This document shows, piece after piece, positions 42,128 through 52,944 of a DNA stretch of 64,000 nucleotides. The stretch spans positions 2,232,001-2,296,000 of the forward strand of contig NZ_CP034035.1 of NCBI RefSeq assembly GCF_005484945.1, given 5' to 3'. Within the stretch, counting starts at the first letter, position 1; each line of letters begins with the position of its first letter. A program made the translations under genes and the position numbers. The notes under the pieces are model-generated. The model ran no database searches. It saw only the letters and a program-made list of their open reading frames with translations, and was not told where the DNA came from. This DNA comes from Brenneria rubrifaciens. Lineage in GTDB: Bacteria; Pseudomonadota; Gammaproteobacteria; Enterobacterales; Enterobacteriaceae.

Positions 42128-42358
42128 ATGAATCTGTTCCAAATACGCCATTTATGCAAGTACTCTGCACCATTGACGTAACGAAACTTTGACATCACGC
42201 ACATTTTACCCGCATAAACAGTTGCATCTAATAAAAATCGCCTTTAGCTGAAACTTTGCTGAAGAGAAATCAAGAAACAGTTTTTTTGTTTTCCCATCAA
42301 TCAGAGTAATATTACGCCCGAACGTCTCCTTAGCCTTTCTTTTAAGCGTTATCAAATT

Positions 42359-43537
42359 ATGCACACACCCGTTAGCACACCCCGACGTCATTCCGACCTG
42401 ACTTCGCCCGCATTTTTAGTCATCGCTTTTCTGACCGGGATTGCAGGCGCGTTACAGCTACCGACGCTCAGCCTTTTCCTCTCCAACGAAGTGCAGGTGC
42501 GGCCCTTTCTGGTCGGCATGTTCTATACCGGCAACGCGGTCATCGGCATTATTGTCAGCCAGTTGCTGGCGACCTATTCAGATCGTCGAGGCGATCGTAA
42601 GACACTGATATTCAAATGTTGTCTGCTGGGTGCGTTGGGCTGTGTGCTGTTCGCCTGGAACCGGAATTACTTTATTCTGCTGTTTATAGGCGTGCTGCTC
42701 AGCAGTTTTGGTTCGACCGCCAACCCGCAACTGTTTGCACTGGCGCGTGAACATGCGGATCGAACCGGGCGTGAAGCAGCCATGTTCAGTTCGATTCTGC
42801 GGGCTCAGATCTCCCTCTCGTGGGTGGTCGGGCCGCCGATAGCCTTTGCGTTGGCCCTGGGGTTCGGGTTTACTTCCATGTATCTGGCGGCCGCCGTGGT
42901 TTTCGTGCTCTGCGGCACGCTGGTCAAACTGTTTCTGCCTTCCATGCCGAAGGTCATGGTAAAAACCAGCGCCACGCTTGAAGCCCCGCGCCGAAACCGC
43001 CGCGATACCCTGTTGCTATTTACCGCCTGTACGCTGATGTGGACCTGTAACGGCATTTACATCATCAATATGCCGCTCTATCTGGTGCATGAGCTACAGC
43101 TACCTGAAAAACTGGCGGGCATCATGATGGGAACCGCCGCCGGGCTGGAAATTCCAACCATGCTGATCGCGGTATTTGTCGCCAAACGTTTTGGTAAACG
43201 CTTTCTCATGCGTCTGGCTATTTCTGCGGGTCTGTTGTTTTATGCCGCCTTACTGTCACTCGACAGCGAAATAGCCTTGCTGACATTACAGTTGCTGAAC
43301 GCGATCTTCATCGGCATCCTCGCGGGGATCGGCATGCTGTATTTTCAAGATTTGATGCCCGGTCAGGCTGGCGCCGCCACCACGTTGTTCACCAATACCA
43401 CCCGCGTGGGCTGGATTATCTCGGGTTCGCTGGCGGGCCTGGTGGCGGAAATCTGGAGTTATCACGCCGTGTTTTATATCGCGCTGGTGATGATCATCGG
43501 GGCGGGTTACTGCATGTGGCGTATCAAAGACGCCTGA
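42359..43537 (+). CDS. setB: Sugar efflux transporter SetB
   Basis: A 392-residue major facilitator with twelve helices (E. coli SetB 393). It carries the MFS loop motif SDRRGDRKT between helices 2 and 3 and the SetA/SetB segment REHADRTGREAAMFSSILRAQISLSWVVGPP. It exports sugars such as lactose or glucose analogues and may interact with MreB. It is divergent from fruB, as in E. coli. The ribosome site before the ATG is weak. Confidence 0.93.
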   Translation: MHTPVSTPRRHSDLTSPAFLVIAFLTGIAGALQLPTLSLFLSNEVQVRPFLVGMFYTGNAVIGIIVSQLLATYSDRRGDRKTLIFKCCLLGALGCVLFAWNRNYFILLFIGVLLSSFGSTANPQLFALAREHADRTGREAAMFSSILRAQISLSWVVGPPIAFALALGFGFTSMYLAAAVVFVLCGTLVKLFLPSMPKVMVKTSATLEAPRRNRRDTLLLFTACTLMWTCNGIYIINMPLYLVHELQLPEKLAGIMMGTAAGLEIPTMLIAVFVAKRFGKRFLMRLAISAGLLFYAALLSLDSEIALLTLQLLNAIFIGILAGIGMLYFQDLMPGQAGAATTLFTNTTRVGWIISGSLAGLVAEIWSYHAVFYIALVMIIGAGYCMWRIKDA

Positions 43538-43558
43538 CGAAACAGGAAGTAACGCCAT

Positions 43559-43813
43559 TCAAGGGGCCGTCTGCGTTTCCAGTTTGATCAGGTAAATCAG
43601 CGCGTCGTCGCGGTGGCTGAAGCACATGTCGGCCCTCGCCTGCAAGCCCGAACAAACTGCCGGCCGGAGCGGGGAATGAAACAGTCCGCAGCGTATATCC
43701 GCTTCCAGATGCAGGCAACGCGTATTCGCCGGTTTGCCATTTGGCATGCCGGGTAACGGGCTGGATATGGAAGGTGCGATACAACAGGCGCCGCAATCGG
43801 GGCGACAGTCCAT
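43559..43813 (-). CDS. yeiW: YeiW, YkgJ-type cysteine-cluster protein
   Basis: An 84-residue protein, the same length as E. coli YeiW. The N-terminal [29 protein letters not shown] is the hallmark Cys cluster of the UPF0153/YkgJ family, which probably binds zinc or an iron-sulfur centre; more cysteines follow (CLH, CGLF, CSGL, MCF). The start at 43813 is chosen by homology with GGAG upstream; the frame extends to 43876. It is convergent with setB. Confidence 0.9.
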   Translation of the reverse strand: MDCRPDCGACCIAPSISSPLPGMPNGKPANTRCLHLEADIRCGLFHSPLRPAVCSGLQARADMCFSHRDDALIYLIKLETQTAP

Positions 43814-43971
43814 CAACAAACACTCCGGTGGGCTGACCAAGTAAGGATAAGTGGAACCACGATAACAGCCCGCCAAAGAAACCCCAATGCTTAATTCCCG
43901 CTTGCCTGAATCCTGCGGCGCGAGTAACGTGTCGCCACAAAAACTTTACTCCTTTTACTCAGGTAATTTTT

Positions 43972-44544
43972 ATGGCAAGAGCGAACGAAATTAAACGCGG
44001 CATGGTCGTGAACGATAACGGCAAGCTGTTATTGGTAAAGGATGTCGATATCCAAAGCCCTAGCGCCCGCGGCGCCAGTACATTATACAAAATGCGCTTT
44101 TCTGACGTCCGTACTGGGCTGAAAGTGGAAGAGCGTTTTAAAGGTGATGATATTCTCGACACCATCACCCTGACCCGCCGTTCAGTCACCTTCTCCTATA
44201 TTGATGGCGACGAATATGTCTTTATGGATGATGAAGACTACACGCCTTATAACTTCAAGAAAGATCAGATCGAGGAAGAGCTGCTGTTCATACCTGAAGG
44301 CGGTATGCCGGGTATTCAGGTACTGACCTGGGACGGACAGATTATTGCGCTGGAATTGCCGCAAACGGTAGATATGGAAATTACCGACACGGCGCCCGGC
44401 ATCAAAGGCGCCTCCGCCAGCGCCCGCAACAAACCGGCGACCATGAGCACCGGTCTGACCATTCAGGTTCCAGAATACCTGAGCGCGGGTGATAAAATCC
44501 GCATTCATATTCCTGAGCGCCGTTATATGGGCCGCGCGGAGTAA
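43972..44544 (+). CDS. yeiP: Elongation factor P-like protein YeiP (EfpL)
   Basis: A 190-residue three-domain EF-P paralogue (E. coli YeiP 190). The tip loop reads SPSARGAS with an arginine at position 33 in place of the modified lysine of EF-P, so no EpmA-type modification is expected. It helps ribosomes through proline-rich and other stall-prone sequences. CAGGTAA precedes the ATG. Confidence 0.96.
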   Translation: MARANEIKRGMVVNDNGKLLLVKDVDIQSPSARGASTLYKMRFSDVRTGLKVEERFKGDDILDTITLTRRSVTFSYIDGDEYVFMDDEDYTPYNFKKDQIEEELLFIPEGGMPGIQVLTWDGQIIALELPQTVDMEITDTAPGIKGASASARNKPATMSTGLTIQVPEYLSAGDKIRIHIPERRYMGRAE

Positions 44545-44553
44545 TCTCCGTCA

Positions 44554-44580
44554 CAACACCGCTGAGGCACAGCGGTGTTG
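44554..44580 (+). terminator. Terminator of yeiP
   Basis: CAACACCGCTG (44554-44564) pairs perfectly with CAGCGGTGTTG (44570-44580) over a 5-nt loop, followed by CTTTCCCC. The stem is strong, the T-run weak. Confidence 0.75.
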
Positions 44581-44690
44581 CTTTCCCCGCACCTCATCCA
44601 TCCGCCGCGCCCTCAAACATTAACCTCAGCGCTTATCTCCTATATAGTGTATCGGTTTAACTTTGCGGCTATGTTTTCGTTTGGGAGTCT

Positions 44691-45677
44691 ATGTTGCCAA
44701 CTAAAGTCAATCTCATCACCGGCTTCTTAGGAAGCGGCAAAACCACCACCATCCGCCACCTGTTATCACAAAAATCTGAAAATGAAATCTGGGCGGTGCT
44801 GGTCAATGAATTTGGTGAAATCGGCATTGACGGCGCGTTGCTGAATGACTGCGGCGCATTCGTGAAAGAAATTCCCGGCGGCTGCATGTGCTGCGTGAAT
44901 GGGTTACCTATGCAAGTCGGGCTGAACATGTTGTTACAGCAGAAAAAGCCCCACCGCCTGTTGATCGAACCTACCGGCCTCGGTCATCCCAAACAAATTC
45001 TCTCCCTGCTGACCGGCGAAAGTTATCAACCGTGGCTAACATTGCAGGCGACGCTGTGTCTGCTGGATGCGCGCCAATTGAGTGATGCCCGTTATACCGC
45101 GAATGAAAACTTTCGCGATCAACTGGCTGCGGCCGACATTATTATCGCCAACAAACAGGAAACTTACCTGGATGCCGACATTACCGCCCTTAAACAATGG
45201 CGGCAGGCGAACGGCGACGATCGTCCAGTCGTCAGCGCAAGCCAGGGACGGGTAGACCGACAACTGATCGATCGGCCACGACATAACCTACGCAAACTAC
45301 CTGACGGCGCACATCATCATTCCAACCTGCCGGGTCAGGGACTGGCCGCGCTAAAACTCCCCGGCGGAGAAACCTGGCGACGTTCCCTAACTCACGGTCA
45401 GGGTTATCACGCCTGCGGCTGGATTTTCTCTCGCGACACCACCTTTGATACGGCAGCCTTGCTGGACTGGGTTCGACTGTCGCCCGTCAATCGTGTGAAA
45501 GGGATAATGCGAATCAAGGAAGGGACATTGATCGTCAATCGTCAGGGAGACGACCTGCACATCGAGATCAAATCCGTGGCACCGCTCGACAGCCGCATTG
45601 AAGTGATTAACGAAACGGCAGCGGAATGGAACACGCTGCAAACCGCCTTGTTAAAAGCCCGTTTGGCGTTGTCTTGA
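44691..45677 (+). CDS. yeiR: YeiR, COG0523 zinc-binding GTPase
   Basis: A 328-residue G3E-family GTPase (E. coli YeiR 328). Walker A GFLGSGKTT is at 11-19 and the metal-binding CxCC motif is C64-M-C66-C67 in PGGCMCC. The second domain starts around residue 225 (HACGWIFSRDTTF). YeiR binds zinc and is thought to act as a metal chaperone under zinc limitation. GGGAG precedes the ATG. In E. coli lpxT lies between yeiR and mepS; it is absent here. Confidence 0.95.
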   Translation: MLPTKVNLITGFLGSGKTTTIRHLLSQKSENEIWAVLVNEFGEIGIDGALLNDCGAFVKEIPGGCMCCVNGLPMQVGLNMLLQQKKPHRLLIEPTGLGHPKQILSLLTGESYQPWLTLQATLCLLDARQLSDARYTANENFRDQLAAADIIIANKQETYLDADITALKQWRQANGDDRPVVSASQGRVDRQLIDRPRHNLRKLPDGAHHHSNLPGQGLAALKLPGGETWRRSLTHGQGYHACGWIFSRDTTFDTAALLDWVRLSPVNRVKGIMRIKEGTLIVNRQGDDLHIEIKSVAPLDSRIEVINETAAEWNTLQTALLKARLALS

Positions 45678-46059
45678 ACTAGGGATTAGCCTCGAATGTC
45701 CTTTTCGCGCCGCCGGATTAAAACGAGATGTTCTCTCCGTCGCCTCTCCTCAATAAAAAATACCGCGATTTCAGCGTTTTTACATCGGCATACATTTGCT
45801 TGTTTCATCATCGAATTTTATAAATAAAATAACTAAAACTACTCGCAATCCATTTATTGTTGCGGTAGTCTCGGGAAAGTTTGCTTTTTCCCCACCCGCT
45901 AGGCTAGCGGTTGAAAAAGAAATCGTGTGCCTTAGTCCACACTTTCATCGCTGGCTGTTTGGTTAAAAGTAATACTGCTTTTGTCTGATTCTCGTTTTAG
46001 TTTGGCATTTATTGCATAACGATAAGTATCGTTAAGGACAGCAAGGGAACATTCCAACA
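45678..46059 (+). other. Intergenic region and structured leader upstream of mepS
   Basis: 382 bases without a gene. Two adjacent hairpins lie at 45873-45892 (GGGAAA...TTTCCC) and 45896-45910 (CCGCTA, GGC loop, TAGCGG). They sit about 150-190 nt before the mepS start and may belong to a long 5' leader. No lpxT sequence is recognisable. Confidence 0.45.
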
Positions 46060-46641
46060 ATGGTCAAATCTCAACCGATTCTGAGATATATCTGGCGGGC
46101 GCTGCCTGCTGTTGCGATTGCGATGACGCTTTCCGCTTGTAGTAGCAACAATGTTTCAAATCAGAAAGCGCAAACTGATATGCTCGCAGTGAATGATAAA
46201 GACAGTCTTTTACTTCAAGCCTCTCAGGATGAATTTGAAGCGATGGTTCGTAATGTGGATATCAAATCCAAATTACTGAATCAATACGCCAGTTGGAAAG
46301 GTGTACGCTACCGCTTAGGTGGTGACAGCCGCCGTGGCATTGATTGCTCAGCATTTGTTCAACGGACTTTCCGTGAACAGTTCGGTATGGACTTACCTCG
46401 TTCAACTTATGAACAACGGGACATCGGCGAAAAGGTCGCGCGCACGAAATTGCGCCCCGGCGATCTGGTTCTGTTCCGCGCAGGCTCTACCGGCCGCCAT
46501 ATCGGGATTTTTCTCGGCAACAATCAATTTGTACATGCGTCAACCAGCAGTGGCGTTATGATTTCCAACATGGGCGACACTTATTGGAACAAACGTTATC
46601 AGGAAGCCCGTCGCGTGCTGAGTAAAGGGACTAACAGCTAA
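46060..46641 (+). CDS. mepS: Murein DD-endopeptidase MepS (Spr)
   Basis: A 193-residue outer-membrane lipoprotein (E. coli MepS 188) that cleaves D-Ala-mDAP cross-links to allow cell-wall growth. The lipobox LSAC places the lipid on C27. The NlpC/P60 catalytic residues are C96 in GIDCSAFV, H147 in GRHIGIF and H159 in FVHAS. A Rho-independent terminator follows. NlpI/Prc proteolysis controls the E. coli protein. Confidence 0.96.
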   Translation: MVKSQPILRYIWRALPAVAIAMTLSACSSNNVSNQKAQTDMLAVNDKDSLLLQASQDEFEAMVRNVDIKSKLLNQYASWKGVRYRLGGDSRRGIDCSAFVQRTFREQFGMDLPRSTYEQRDIGEKVARTKLRPGDLVLFRAGSTGRHIGIFLGNNQFVHASTSSGVMISNMGDTYWNKRYQEARRVLSKGTNS

Positions 46642-46690
46642 CCGATTTTCTCTCCCTTGATGTGCTTTAATACATACCAAACGAGACTAA

Positions 46691-46726
46691 AAAAAGCGCC
46701 AATTAGCAATAAGCGGCGCTTTTTTG
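46691..46726 (+). terminator. Terminator of mepS
   Basis: AAAAAGCGCC (46691-46700) pairs with GGCGCTTTTT (46715-46724), ending in six Ts. Confidence 0.85.
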
Positions 46727-46959
46727 CTATCTCAGCCCGACACCTCAGACCATTGCTGCGCGTAGTTAATAAACACCCTTGGTATTTTTATGGTAGGTTT
46801 GCCAAACGGTTTCATGATAAAAAGACCAAATCAGATTTGTTAAAGATAATGCTAATTATTTCAATAAGCTTTAATCTGTGAGAAACGGCTAATAGAACGT
46901 CACGCCTGCACGCAGGCCATAAGGCAATTGAAGTCATATCGCAGGAGATTACCGTTAAG

Positions 46960-48768
46960 ATGTTGAAACGCGTCCTTACTGCTGTGTTGTTTTACGCCGT
47001 GCATTTGGGAAGCTATGCCGATGCAATCGACCAAAGCACGTTTTTTGCACTTTTGGGCGAACCTAAGTACGGCGCGGACTTCCGCCACTTTGACTATGTC
47101 AATCCTGACGCGCCGAAAGGCGGCAGTATCACGCTTAGCGCGCTTGGTACATTCGATAACTTCAACCGCTTCGCACTGCGCGGCGTAGCTGCCGTGCGCA
47201 CCGACCGGCTTTATGATTCGCTGTTCGTGCCATCCGATGACGAACCAGGCAGCTATTATCCTTTGGTGGCGCTATCAACCCGTCACTCTCATGATTTCCA
47301 ATGGATTGAAGTCAGCCTGAATCCACGCGCACGTTTCCATGATGGCTCGCCAATTACCGCTGCGGATGTGGCTTTCACTTACAACATGTTTATGACACAA
47401 GGGGTGCCGCAGTTTCGCCTCTATTTCAAAAACGTCACCGTGAAAGTCGTCGCTCCGCTTACCGTACGTTTCGACTTTCCGGTTCCCGATAAGAACCGCA
47501 TGTTCAGCCTGCTCACACTGCCAATCATGCCGGAGAAGTTCTGGAAAAATCACAACTTTAGCGAACCGTTATCTTATCCTCCACTAGCCAGCGGCCCCTA
47601 CCGCATTACCGCTTACCGTATGGGACAATACGTCACCTACTCTCGCGTTAAGGATTACTGGGGCGCCGATCTCCCAGTCAACAAAGGACAGTACAACTTC
47701 GATAAGATTCGCTACGATTACTATCTTGATGACAGTGTTGCACTGGAAGCCTTTAAAGCTGGCGCATTCGATCTGCGGGAAGAAAGTTCGCCAAAGCACT
47801 GGGCGACGCAATATCAGGGCGGCAACTTTGAGCGAGGCTACATCATTAAACAGGATCAGGAAAATCAGTCAGCACAGGACACCCGGTGGCTGGCCTTTAA
47901 CATCCAGCGACCGATATTTAGCGATCGTCGGGTTCGGCAGGCGTTGACGCTGGCCTTTGATTTTAACTGGATGAACAAAGCGCTTTATTACGGTGCCTAT
48001 CAGCGTGCCGATAGCTACTTTCAGAATACCGAATATGCCGCGCAGGGTGAGCCAGGTGCTGAAGAATTAGTCTGGCTGACGCCACTGAAAGATAAAGTAC
48101 CGCCGGAAGTGTTCGGCCCGCGTTATCAGCCGCCTTCATCCGATGGCAGCGGCTACGATCGAAAAAACTGGCTAAAAGCATTGGCGCTGCTCAAAGAAGC
48201 GGGATGGGAATTGAAAAATCAGCGTTTGGTCAGCCGTCAGACAGGTAAGCCATTCACCTTTGAATTGCTGTTGCCCAGCGCGGCGAATTCCCAGTACGTA
48301 TTACCTTTCCAGCAGAGCCTGAAAAAGTTGGGTATCGCCATGACGGTACGCAACATCGACAGCGCCCAGTTTAATAGCCGTGTGCGCAGCCGCGACTTTG
48401 ATATGACAGCAACACTGTACCCCGCCTTTCTCTACCCCAGCGATAACCTGCAAATGTGGTGGAGCTCGCAATATATTGACTCCACCTACAATACGTCTGG
48501 CGTGAGCGATCCGGCAATTGATTCGCTGGTTAATGAGATTACCCGACGCCAGGGACAAAAAACGCCGCTATTGTCGTTGGGTCGGGCGCTGGACAGAGTG
48601 CTGACCTGGAATCAGTTTATGATCCCCATGTGGTATTCCAATCATGACCGTTTCGCCTATTGGAACAAGTTTGCCATGCCTGCGGTGCGCCCGGCTTATT
48701 CATTAGGTTTTGATGGCTGGTGGTACGATGCTAAACAGGCCGCTACGCTGCCGGCAGAGCAACGTTAA
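46960..48768 (+). CDS. yejA: Periplasmic oligopeptide-binding protein YejA
   Basis: A 602-residue family 5 solute-binding protein (E. coli YejA 604) with a signal peptide (MLKRVLTAVLFYAVHLGSYADA). Family segments KYGADFRHFDYVNPDAPKGG and ARFHDGSPITAADVAFTYN are present. It feeds peptides to YejBEF; in E. coli the system takes up the antibiotic microcin C. AGGAG lies upstream. First gene of the yejABEF operon. Confidence 0.95.
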   Translation: MLKRVLTAVLFYAVHLGSYADAIDQSTFFALLGEPKYGADFRHFDYVNPDAPKGGSITLSALGTFDNFNRFALRGVAAVRTDRLYDSLFVPSDDEPGSYYPLVALSTRHSHDFQWIEVSLNPRARFHDGSPITAADVAFTYNMFMTQGVPQFRLYFKNVTVKVVAPLTVRFDFPVPDKNRMFSLLTLPIMPEKFWKNHNFSEPLSYPPLASGPYRITAYRMGQYVTYSRVKDYWGADLPVNKGQYNFDKIRYDYYLDDSVALEAFKAGAFDLREESSPKHWATQYQGGNFERGYIIKQDQENQSAQDTRWLAFNIQRPIFSDRRVRQALTLAFDFNWMNKALYYGAYQRADSYFQNTEYAAQGEPGAEELVWLTPLKDKVPPEVFGPRYQPPSSDGSGYDRKNWLKALALLKEAGWELKNQRLVSRQTGKPFTFELLLPSAANSQYVLPFQQSLKKLGIAMTVRNIDSAQFNSRVRSRDFDMTATLYPAFLYPSDNLQMWWSSQYIDSTYNTSGVSDPAIDSLVNEITRRQGQKTPLLSLGRALDRVLTWNQFMIPMWYSNHDRFAYWNKFAMPAVRPAYSLGFDGWWYDAKQAATLPAEQR

Positions 48769-48777
48769 GGAGTCGAC

Positions 48778-49875
48778 GTGGGAACTTACTTATTACGCCG
48801 CCTGTTACTGGTGATCCCGACATTATGGGCGATTATCACCATTAACTTCTTTATTGTGCAAATCGCGCCGGGCGGTCCGGTTGATCAGGCGATTGCCGCG
48901 ATTGAAATGGGCCACGGCAGCGGATATACCGCCAGCAGCGGAATGGATGCAGGCATGGCCCGCTCAGGCAACGCCGGTGCGCCGAATATTGAGAACGCCT
49001 ACCGGGGTTCTCGCGGACTCGATCCCGAAGTAATCGAGGAAATCACCCGGCGTTACGGTTTTGACAAGCCGATTCATGAACGTTATTTCAAAATGTTGTG
49101 GGATTATGCGCGTTTTGACTTCGGCGACAGCCTGTTCCGTGGTTCCTCTGTGATGCAGTTAATCAAAGAAAGTATGCCGGTTTCCATCACGCTGGGGCTG
49201 TGGAGTACGCTGATTATCTATCTGGTATCCATACCGCTGGGGATCAAAAAAGCAGTCAAAAACGGCACCGCCTTTGATACCTGGAGTAGCACGCTGATTA
49301 TCATCGGTTACGCCATTCCCGCTTTTCTGTTTGCAATTTTGCTGATTGTTTTGTTTGCCGGCGGCGGCTATCTGGACTGGTTCCCACTGCGCGGGCTGGT
49401 GTCCAGCAATTTTGATACCTTGCCCTGGTACGGCAAGATTACCGACTATCTGTGGCATATTGCCCTACCTGTGCTGGCGACCGTGATTGGCGGCTTCGCC
49501 ACGCTGACCATGTTGACGAAAAACGCGTTCATGGACGAAATCCGTAAGCAGTATGTGGTGACCGCAAGGGCCAAAGGGCTGGATGAAAAAAGCATTCTCT
49601 ATCGTCATGTATTCCGCAACGCCATGCTGTTGGTGATTGCCGGGTTCCCGGCCACCTTTATCAGTATGTTTTTCACCGGATCGCTGTTGATTGAAGTGAT
49701 GTTCTCTCTCAACGGCCTGGGTTTGTTAGGCTATGACGCCACGCTGCAACGCGATTATCCGGTGATGTTCGGGACGCTGTACATTTTTACGCTGATCGGT
49801 CTGTTATTAAATATTATCAGCGATATGACCTATACGCTGGTTGACCCGCGTATTGATTTTGAGGGACGCCAATGA
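48778..49875 (+). CDS. yejB: Peptide ABC transporter permease YejB
   Basis: A 365-residue inner-membrane permease (E. coli 364) of the DppB/OppB type with six helices and an EAA-type loop ([26 protein letters not shown]). It carries the family insertion [17 protein letters not shown] near residue 50. The start is GTG at 48778 with AAGGAGTC upstream, 9 nt after yejA. Confidence 0.95.
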   Translation: MGTYLLRRLLLVIPTLWAIITINFFIVQIAPGGPVDQAIAAIEMGHGSGYTASSGMDAGMARSGNAGAPNIENAYRGSRGLDPEVIEEITRRYGFDKPIHERYFKMLWDYARFDFGDSLFRGSSVMQLIKESMPVSITLGLWSTLIIYLVSIPLGIKKAVKNGTAFDTWSSTLIIIGYAIPAFLFAILLIVLFAGGGYLDWFPLRGLVSSNFDTLPWYGKITDYLWHIALPVLATVIGGFATLTMLTKNAFMDEIRKQYVVTARAKGLDEKSILYRHVFRNAMLLVIAGFPATFISMFFTGSLLIEVMFSLNGLGLLGYDATLQRDYPVMFGTLYIFTLIGLLLNIISDMTYTLVDPRIDFEGRQ

Positions 49876-50897
49876 GCCGATTAAGCCCCATTAATCAGGC
49901 GCGCTGGGCGCGTTTTAGAAGCAACCGTCGCGGATACTGGTCGCTGTGGATTTTTCTAACGCTGTTCGTTATCACGCTGTTCTCGGAATTGATCGCCAAT
50001 GATAAACCGCTACTGGTGAAGTACAACGGGCAGTTCTATACGCCTTTTATCACCGATTACCGGGAAACCACCTTTGGCGGCCAGTTTGATACCACCACCG
50101 ACTTCCGCGATCCTTACATTGAGCAGCGGATTGAAAGCCGCGGCTGGGCGGTGTGGCCGCTTATCCGCTACAGCTACGACACCATCAACTACGCCACCAC
50201 GGTATCGTTCCCTTCTCCACCTTCCTGGCAAAATCTGCTGGGGACGGACAGTCAGGGAAAAGATGTCGTGGCACAGGTGTTATACGGTTTCCGCCTCTCA
50301 CTGCTGTTCGGTTTGGCGCTCACTATTCTTTCCAGTCTGATTGGGATTACGGTGGGTGCGACACAGGGATATTACGGCGGACAACTGGATTTGTGGGGGC
50401 AGCGTTTTATTGAAGTCTGGTCCGGCATGCCGACTCTGTTTCTGATCATTCTGCTTTCCAGCGTGATTCAGCCGGATTTCTGGTGGCTGCTGGGGATAAC
50501 CGTGTTATTCGGCTGGATGAGTCTGGTCGGCGTGGTGCGCGCGGAGTTTCTCCGTACCCGCAATTTCGACTATATCCGCGCGGCGCAGGCGATGGGCGTC
50601 AGCGATCGGATCATCATGTACCGTTGCATGCTGCCGAACGCCATGGTCGCCACCCTGACCTATCTGCCCTTTATTCTGTGTGGTTCGATCACCACGCTAA
50701 CGTCACTGGATTTTTTGGGATTCGGCCTGCCGATGGGGTCGCCGTCATTGGGTACGTTATTGCTGGAAGGGAAGAATAACCTTCAGGCGCCCTGGCTGGG
50801 CATTACCGTATTTATGGTGCTGTCCATTGTGCTGTCTTTACTTATCTTTATCGGCGAAGCGGTACGCGACGCCTTTGACCCCGGCAAGGCGCACTAA
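49872..50897 (+). CDS. yejE: Peptide ABC transporter permease YejE
   Basis: A 341-residue permease (E. coli 341) of the DppC/OppC type. The long periplasmic loop after helix 1 ([29 protein letters not shown]) is typical, and the EAA loop reads [26 protein letters not shown]. The ATG overlaps the yejB stop (ATGA). Confidence 0.95.
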   Translation: MSRLSPINQARWARFRSNRRGYWSLWIFLTLFVITLFSELIANDKPLLVKYNGQFYTPFITDYRETTFGGQFDTTTDFRDPYIEQRIESRGWAVWPLIRYSYDTINYATTVSFPSPPSWQNLLGTDSQGKDVVAQVLYGFRLSLLFGLALTILSSLIGITVGATQGYYGGQLDLWGQRFIEVWSGMPTLFLIILLSSVIQPDFWWLLGITVLFGWMSLVGVVRAEFLRTRNFDYIRAAQAMGVSDRIIMYRCMLPNAMVATLTYLPFILCGSITTLTSLDFLGFGLPMGSPSLGTLLLEGKNNLQAPWLGITVFMVLSIVLSLLIFIGEAVRDAFDPGKAH

Positions 50898-50898
50898 T

Positions 50899-52491
50899 AT
50901 GTCCAGTTTACCTTTATTGCAGATTGAAAATCTCAGCATTGCGTTTCGCAGCGGGAAACAAGAGCAGCGGGTCGTCGATCGGCTCTCGCTGGAAGTCAAC
51001 TCGGGCGAGACGCTGGCGCTGGTGGGCGAGTCCGGTTCGGGCAAAAGCGTTACCGCGCTTTCCGTACTCAGGCTATTGCCCTCCCCTCCGGTTATCTATC
51101 AGCAAGGTGATATCCGTTTTGCGGGGCAATCATTGCTGCATGCGGATGAAAAAACGCTGCGTCAGATCCGGGGTAACCGAATCGCCATGATTTTTCAGGA
51201 ACCCATGGTGTCGCTTAATCCGCTACAGAGCATTGAAAAACAGCTAACCGAAGTGCTGTCGCTACACCGGGGCATGCGTAACGAGTCAGCGCGCAGCGAA
51301 GTACTCGCCTGTCTGGATCGCGTGGGTATCCGGCAGGCTAAAAGCCGGTTAAGCGATTATCCGCACCAGCTTTCCGGCGGCGAACGCCAGCGTGTCATGA
51401 TCGCCATGGCCCTGCTGACCCAACCCGACCTGCTGATTGCCGATGAGCCGACCACCGCGTTGGATGTCACCGTACAGGCACAGATTCTGAAATTGCTTAA
51501 CGAGCTCAAGCACGAACTGGGGATGAGCTTGCTGTTCATCACCCATAATTTAAACATTGTCCGACTGTTGGCGGATAACGTCGCCGTGATGAAATCCGGC
51601 CGGTGCGTAGAGCGCAACACCTGTCGCGATCTGTTCTCCGCCCCGCAGCACGCCTATACCCGGCAATTGCTAGACGCCGAGCCGTCGGGCGATCCCTTGC
51701 CCATTACGGCGGGCGACGCCCCTATTCTGCGCGTCGAGCAATTACGGGTATCCTTCCCAATCAAGAAGGGATTGCTACGGCGTACCGTTGCGGAAAAACA
51801 GGTGGTCAATGATATCAACTTCACCCTGCGCCGAGGTGAAAGCATCGGATTGGTCGGCGAATCCGGCTCCGGGAAAAGCACCACCGGGTTGGCGCTGCTA
51901 CGCTTGCTTCATTCCAAAGGCGCTATCTGGTTCGACGGTCAACCGCTGCATGAATTTACCCGTAAACAGATGCTGCCATTCCGCCAACGTATTCAGGTTG
52001 TCTTTCAAGATCCCAACTCGGCGTTGAATCCGCGGCTGAACGCCGAGCAGATTATTGCGGAAGGATTGACCGTCCATCAGAAACTGAGCAATGAAGAACG
52101 TGAACAGCGTGTCATTGCCGCGATGCAGGAAGTCGGATTGGCGCCCGAAACGCGGCATCGCTATCCCGCCGAATTTTCTGGCGGTCAGCGTCAGCGTATT
52201 GCCATCGCCCGCGCGCTGATCCTACAACCGGAACTCCTGATTCTGGATGAACCCACCTCATCACTGGATCGCACGGTACAGGCTCAAATTCTGGCGTTGC
52301 TGAAATCACTGCAACAAAAGCACCGATTGGCTTACCTGTTCATCAGCCACGATCTTCAGGTCGTACGAGCGATTTGTCATCAGGTCATTGTGCTTAAGCA
52401 AGGCGAAGTGGTGGAGCAAGGCGAATGCCGGCAGGTATTCAGCTACCCGGAAAAAGACTACACGCGGGAACTGTTGCAACTTTCATCCTGA
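50899..52491 (+). CDS. yejF: Peptide ABC transporter ATP-binding protein YejF
   Basis: A 530-residue protein with two fused ABC ATPase domains (E. coli YejF 529). Domain 1: [36 protein letters not shown]. Domain 2: [36 protein letters not shown]. The start at 50899 ([16 protein letters not shown]) lies 1 nt after the yejE stop; the longer frame to 50827 overlaps yejE and is rejected. Confidence 0.95.
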   Translation: MSSLPLLQIENLSIAFRSGKQEQRVVDRLSLEVNSGETLALVGESGSGKSVTALSVLRLLPSPPVIYQQGDIRFAGQSLLHADEKTLRQIRGNRIAMIFQEPMVSLNPLQSIEKQLTEVLSLHRGMRNESARSEVLACLDRVGIRQAKSRLSDYPHQLSGGERQRVMIAMALLTQPDLLIADEPTTALDVTVQAQILKLLNELKHELGMSLLFITHNLNIVRLLADNVAVMKSGRCVERNTCRDLFSAPQHAYTRQLLDAEPSGDPLPITAGDAPILRVEQLRVSFPIKKGLLRRTVAEKQVVNDINFTLRRGESIGLVGESGSGKSTTGLALLRLLHSKGAIWFDGQPLHEFTRKQMLPFRQRIQVVFQDPNSALNPRLNAEQIIAEGLTVHQKLSNEEREQRVIAAMQEVGLAPETRHRYPAEFSGGQRQRIAIARALILQPELLILDEPTSSLDRTVQAQILALLKSLQQKHRLAYLFISHDLQVVRAICHQVIVLKQGEVVEQGECRQVFSYPEKDYTRELLQLSS

Positions 52492-52570
52492 TCCAAATGC
52501 GACGGTGATCCGACTGGCTATCTGCGCAACGCAAAGAACGATTGGAGAACAGCGGGTAGGAAAGAAGAGG

Positions 52571-52598
52571 CGGCAACGTCAACTTACTGACGTTGCCG
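52571..52598. terminator. Terminator between yejF and yejG
   Basis: CGGCAACGTCA (52571-52581) pairs perfectly with TGACGTTGCCG (52588-52598). The 11-bp stem separates the convergent genes and abuts the yejG stop. Confidence 0.75.
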
Positions 52599-52599
52599 T

Positions 52600-52944
52600 T
52601 CAAAAAGGATATTGTGCGGAGACAGTCTCGGCAATCGCTACACCGACATTTTTCAAGCGGCACATGGCCGTGCTTTCATCATTACGGTGTAAAAACAGGC
52701 AAGGCTCGCCTTCCCATTCAAGTACAGCACATTCAACCTGAATTTCATCCAGAGATTGACACAACTGATCCATGATTTTCCATGCCATCTCCCCGTCATG
52801 GCTTAATAGCTTAAAACCAATCAGATTATTGTCTTCCTCTCTACCGCTTAGCGGTATCGGTTCAACTTTGACGCCTGTAAAGCCCGATAACCAGCGATAA
52901 CTTCGCGGCAAACGATGAACTACCGAAAGTTGGAAACTATCCAC
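52600..52944 (-). CDS. yejG: YejG family protein
   Basis: A 114-residue cytosolic protein, the same length as E. coli YejG, with QLSVVHRLPRSYRW and ECAVLEWEGEPCLFLHRNDESTAMCRLKNVGVAIAE conserved. Function is not well defined; the E. coli gene has been linked to aminoglycoside tolerance. The start codon is GTG with CTGAGGAAAAA upstream. Confidence 0.9.
   Translation of the reverse strand: MDSFQLSVVHRLPRSYRWLSGFTGVKVEPIPLSGREEDNNLIGFKLLSHDGEMAWKIMDQLCQSLDEIQVECAVLEWEGEPCLFLHRNDESTAMCRLKNVGVAIAETVSAQYPF

Noticed and set aside
43524..43940. 138-codon minus-strand frame overlapping yeiW
   Set aside because: It is a shifted frame over the real Cys-cluster protein YeiW and lacks family motifs.
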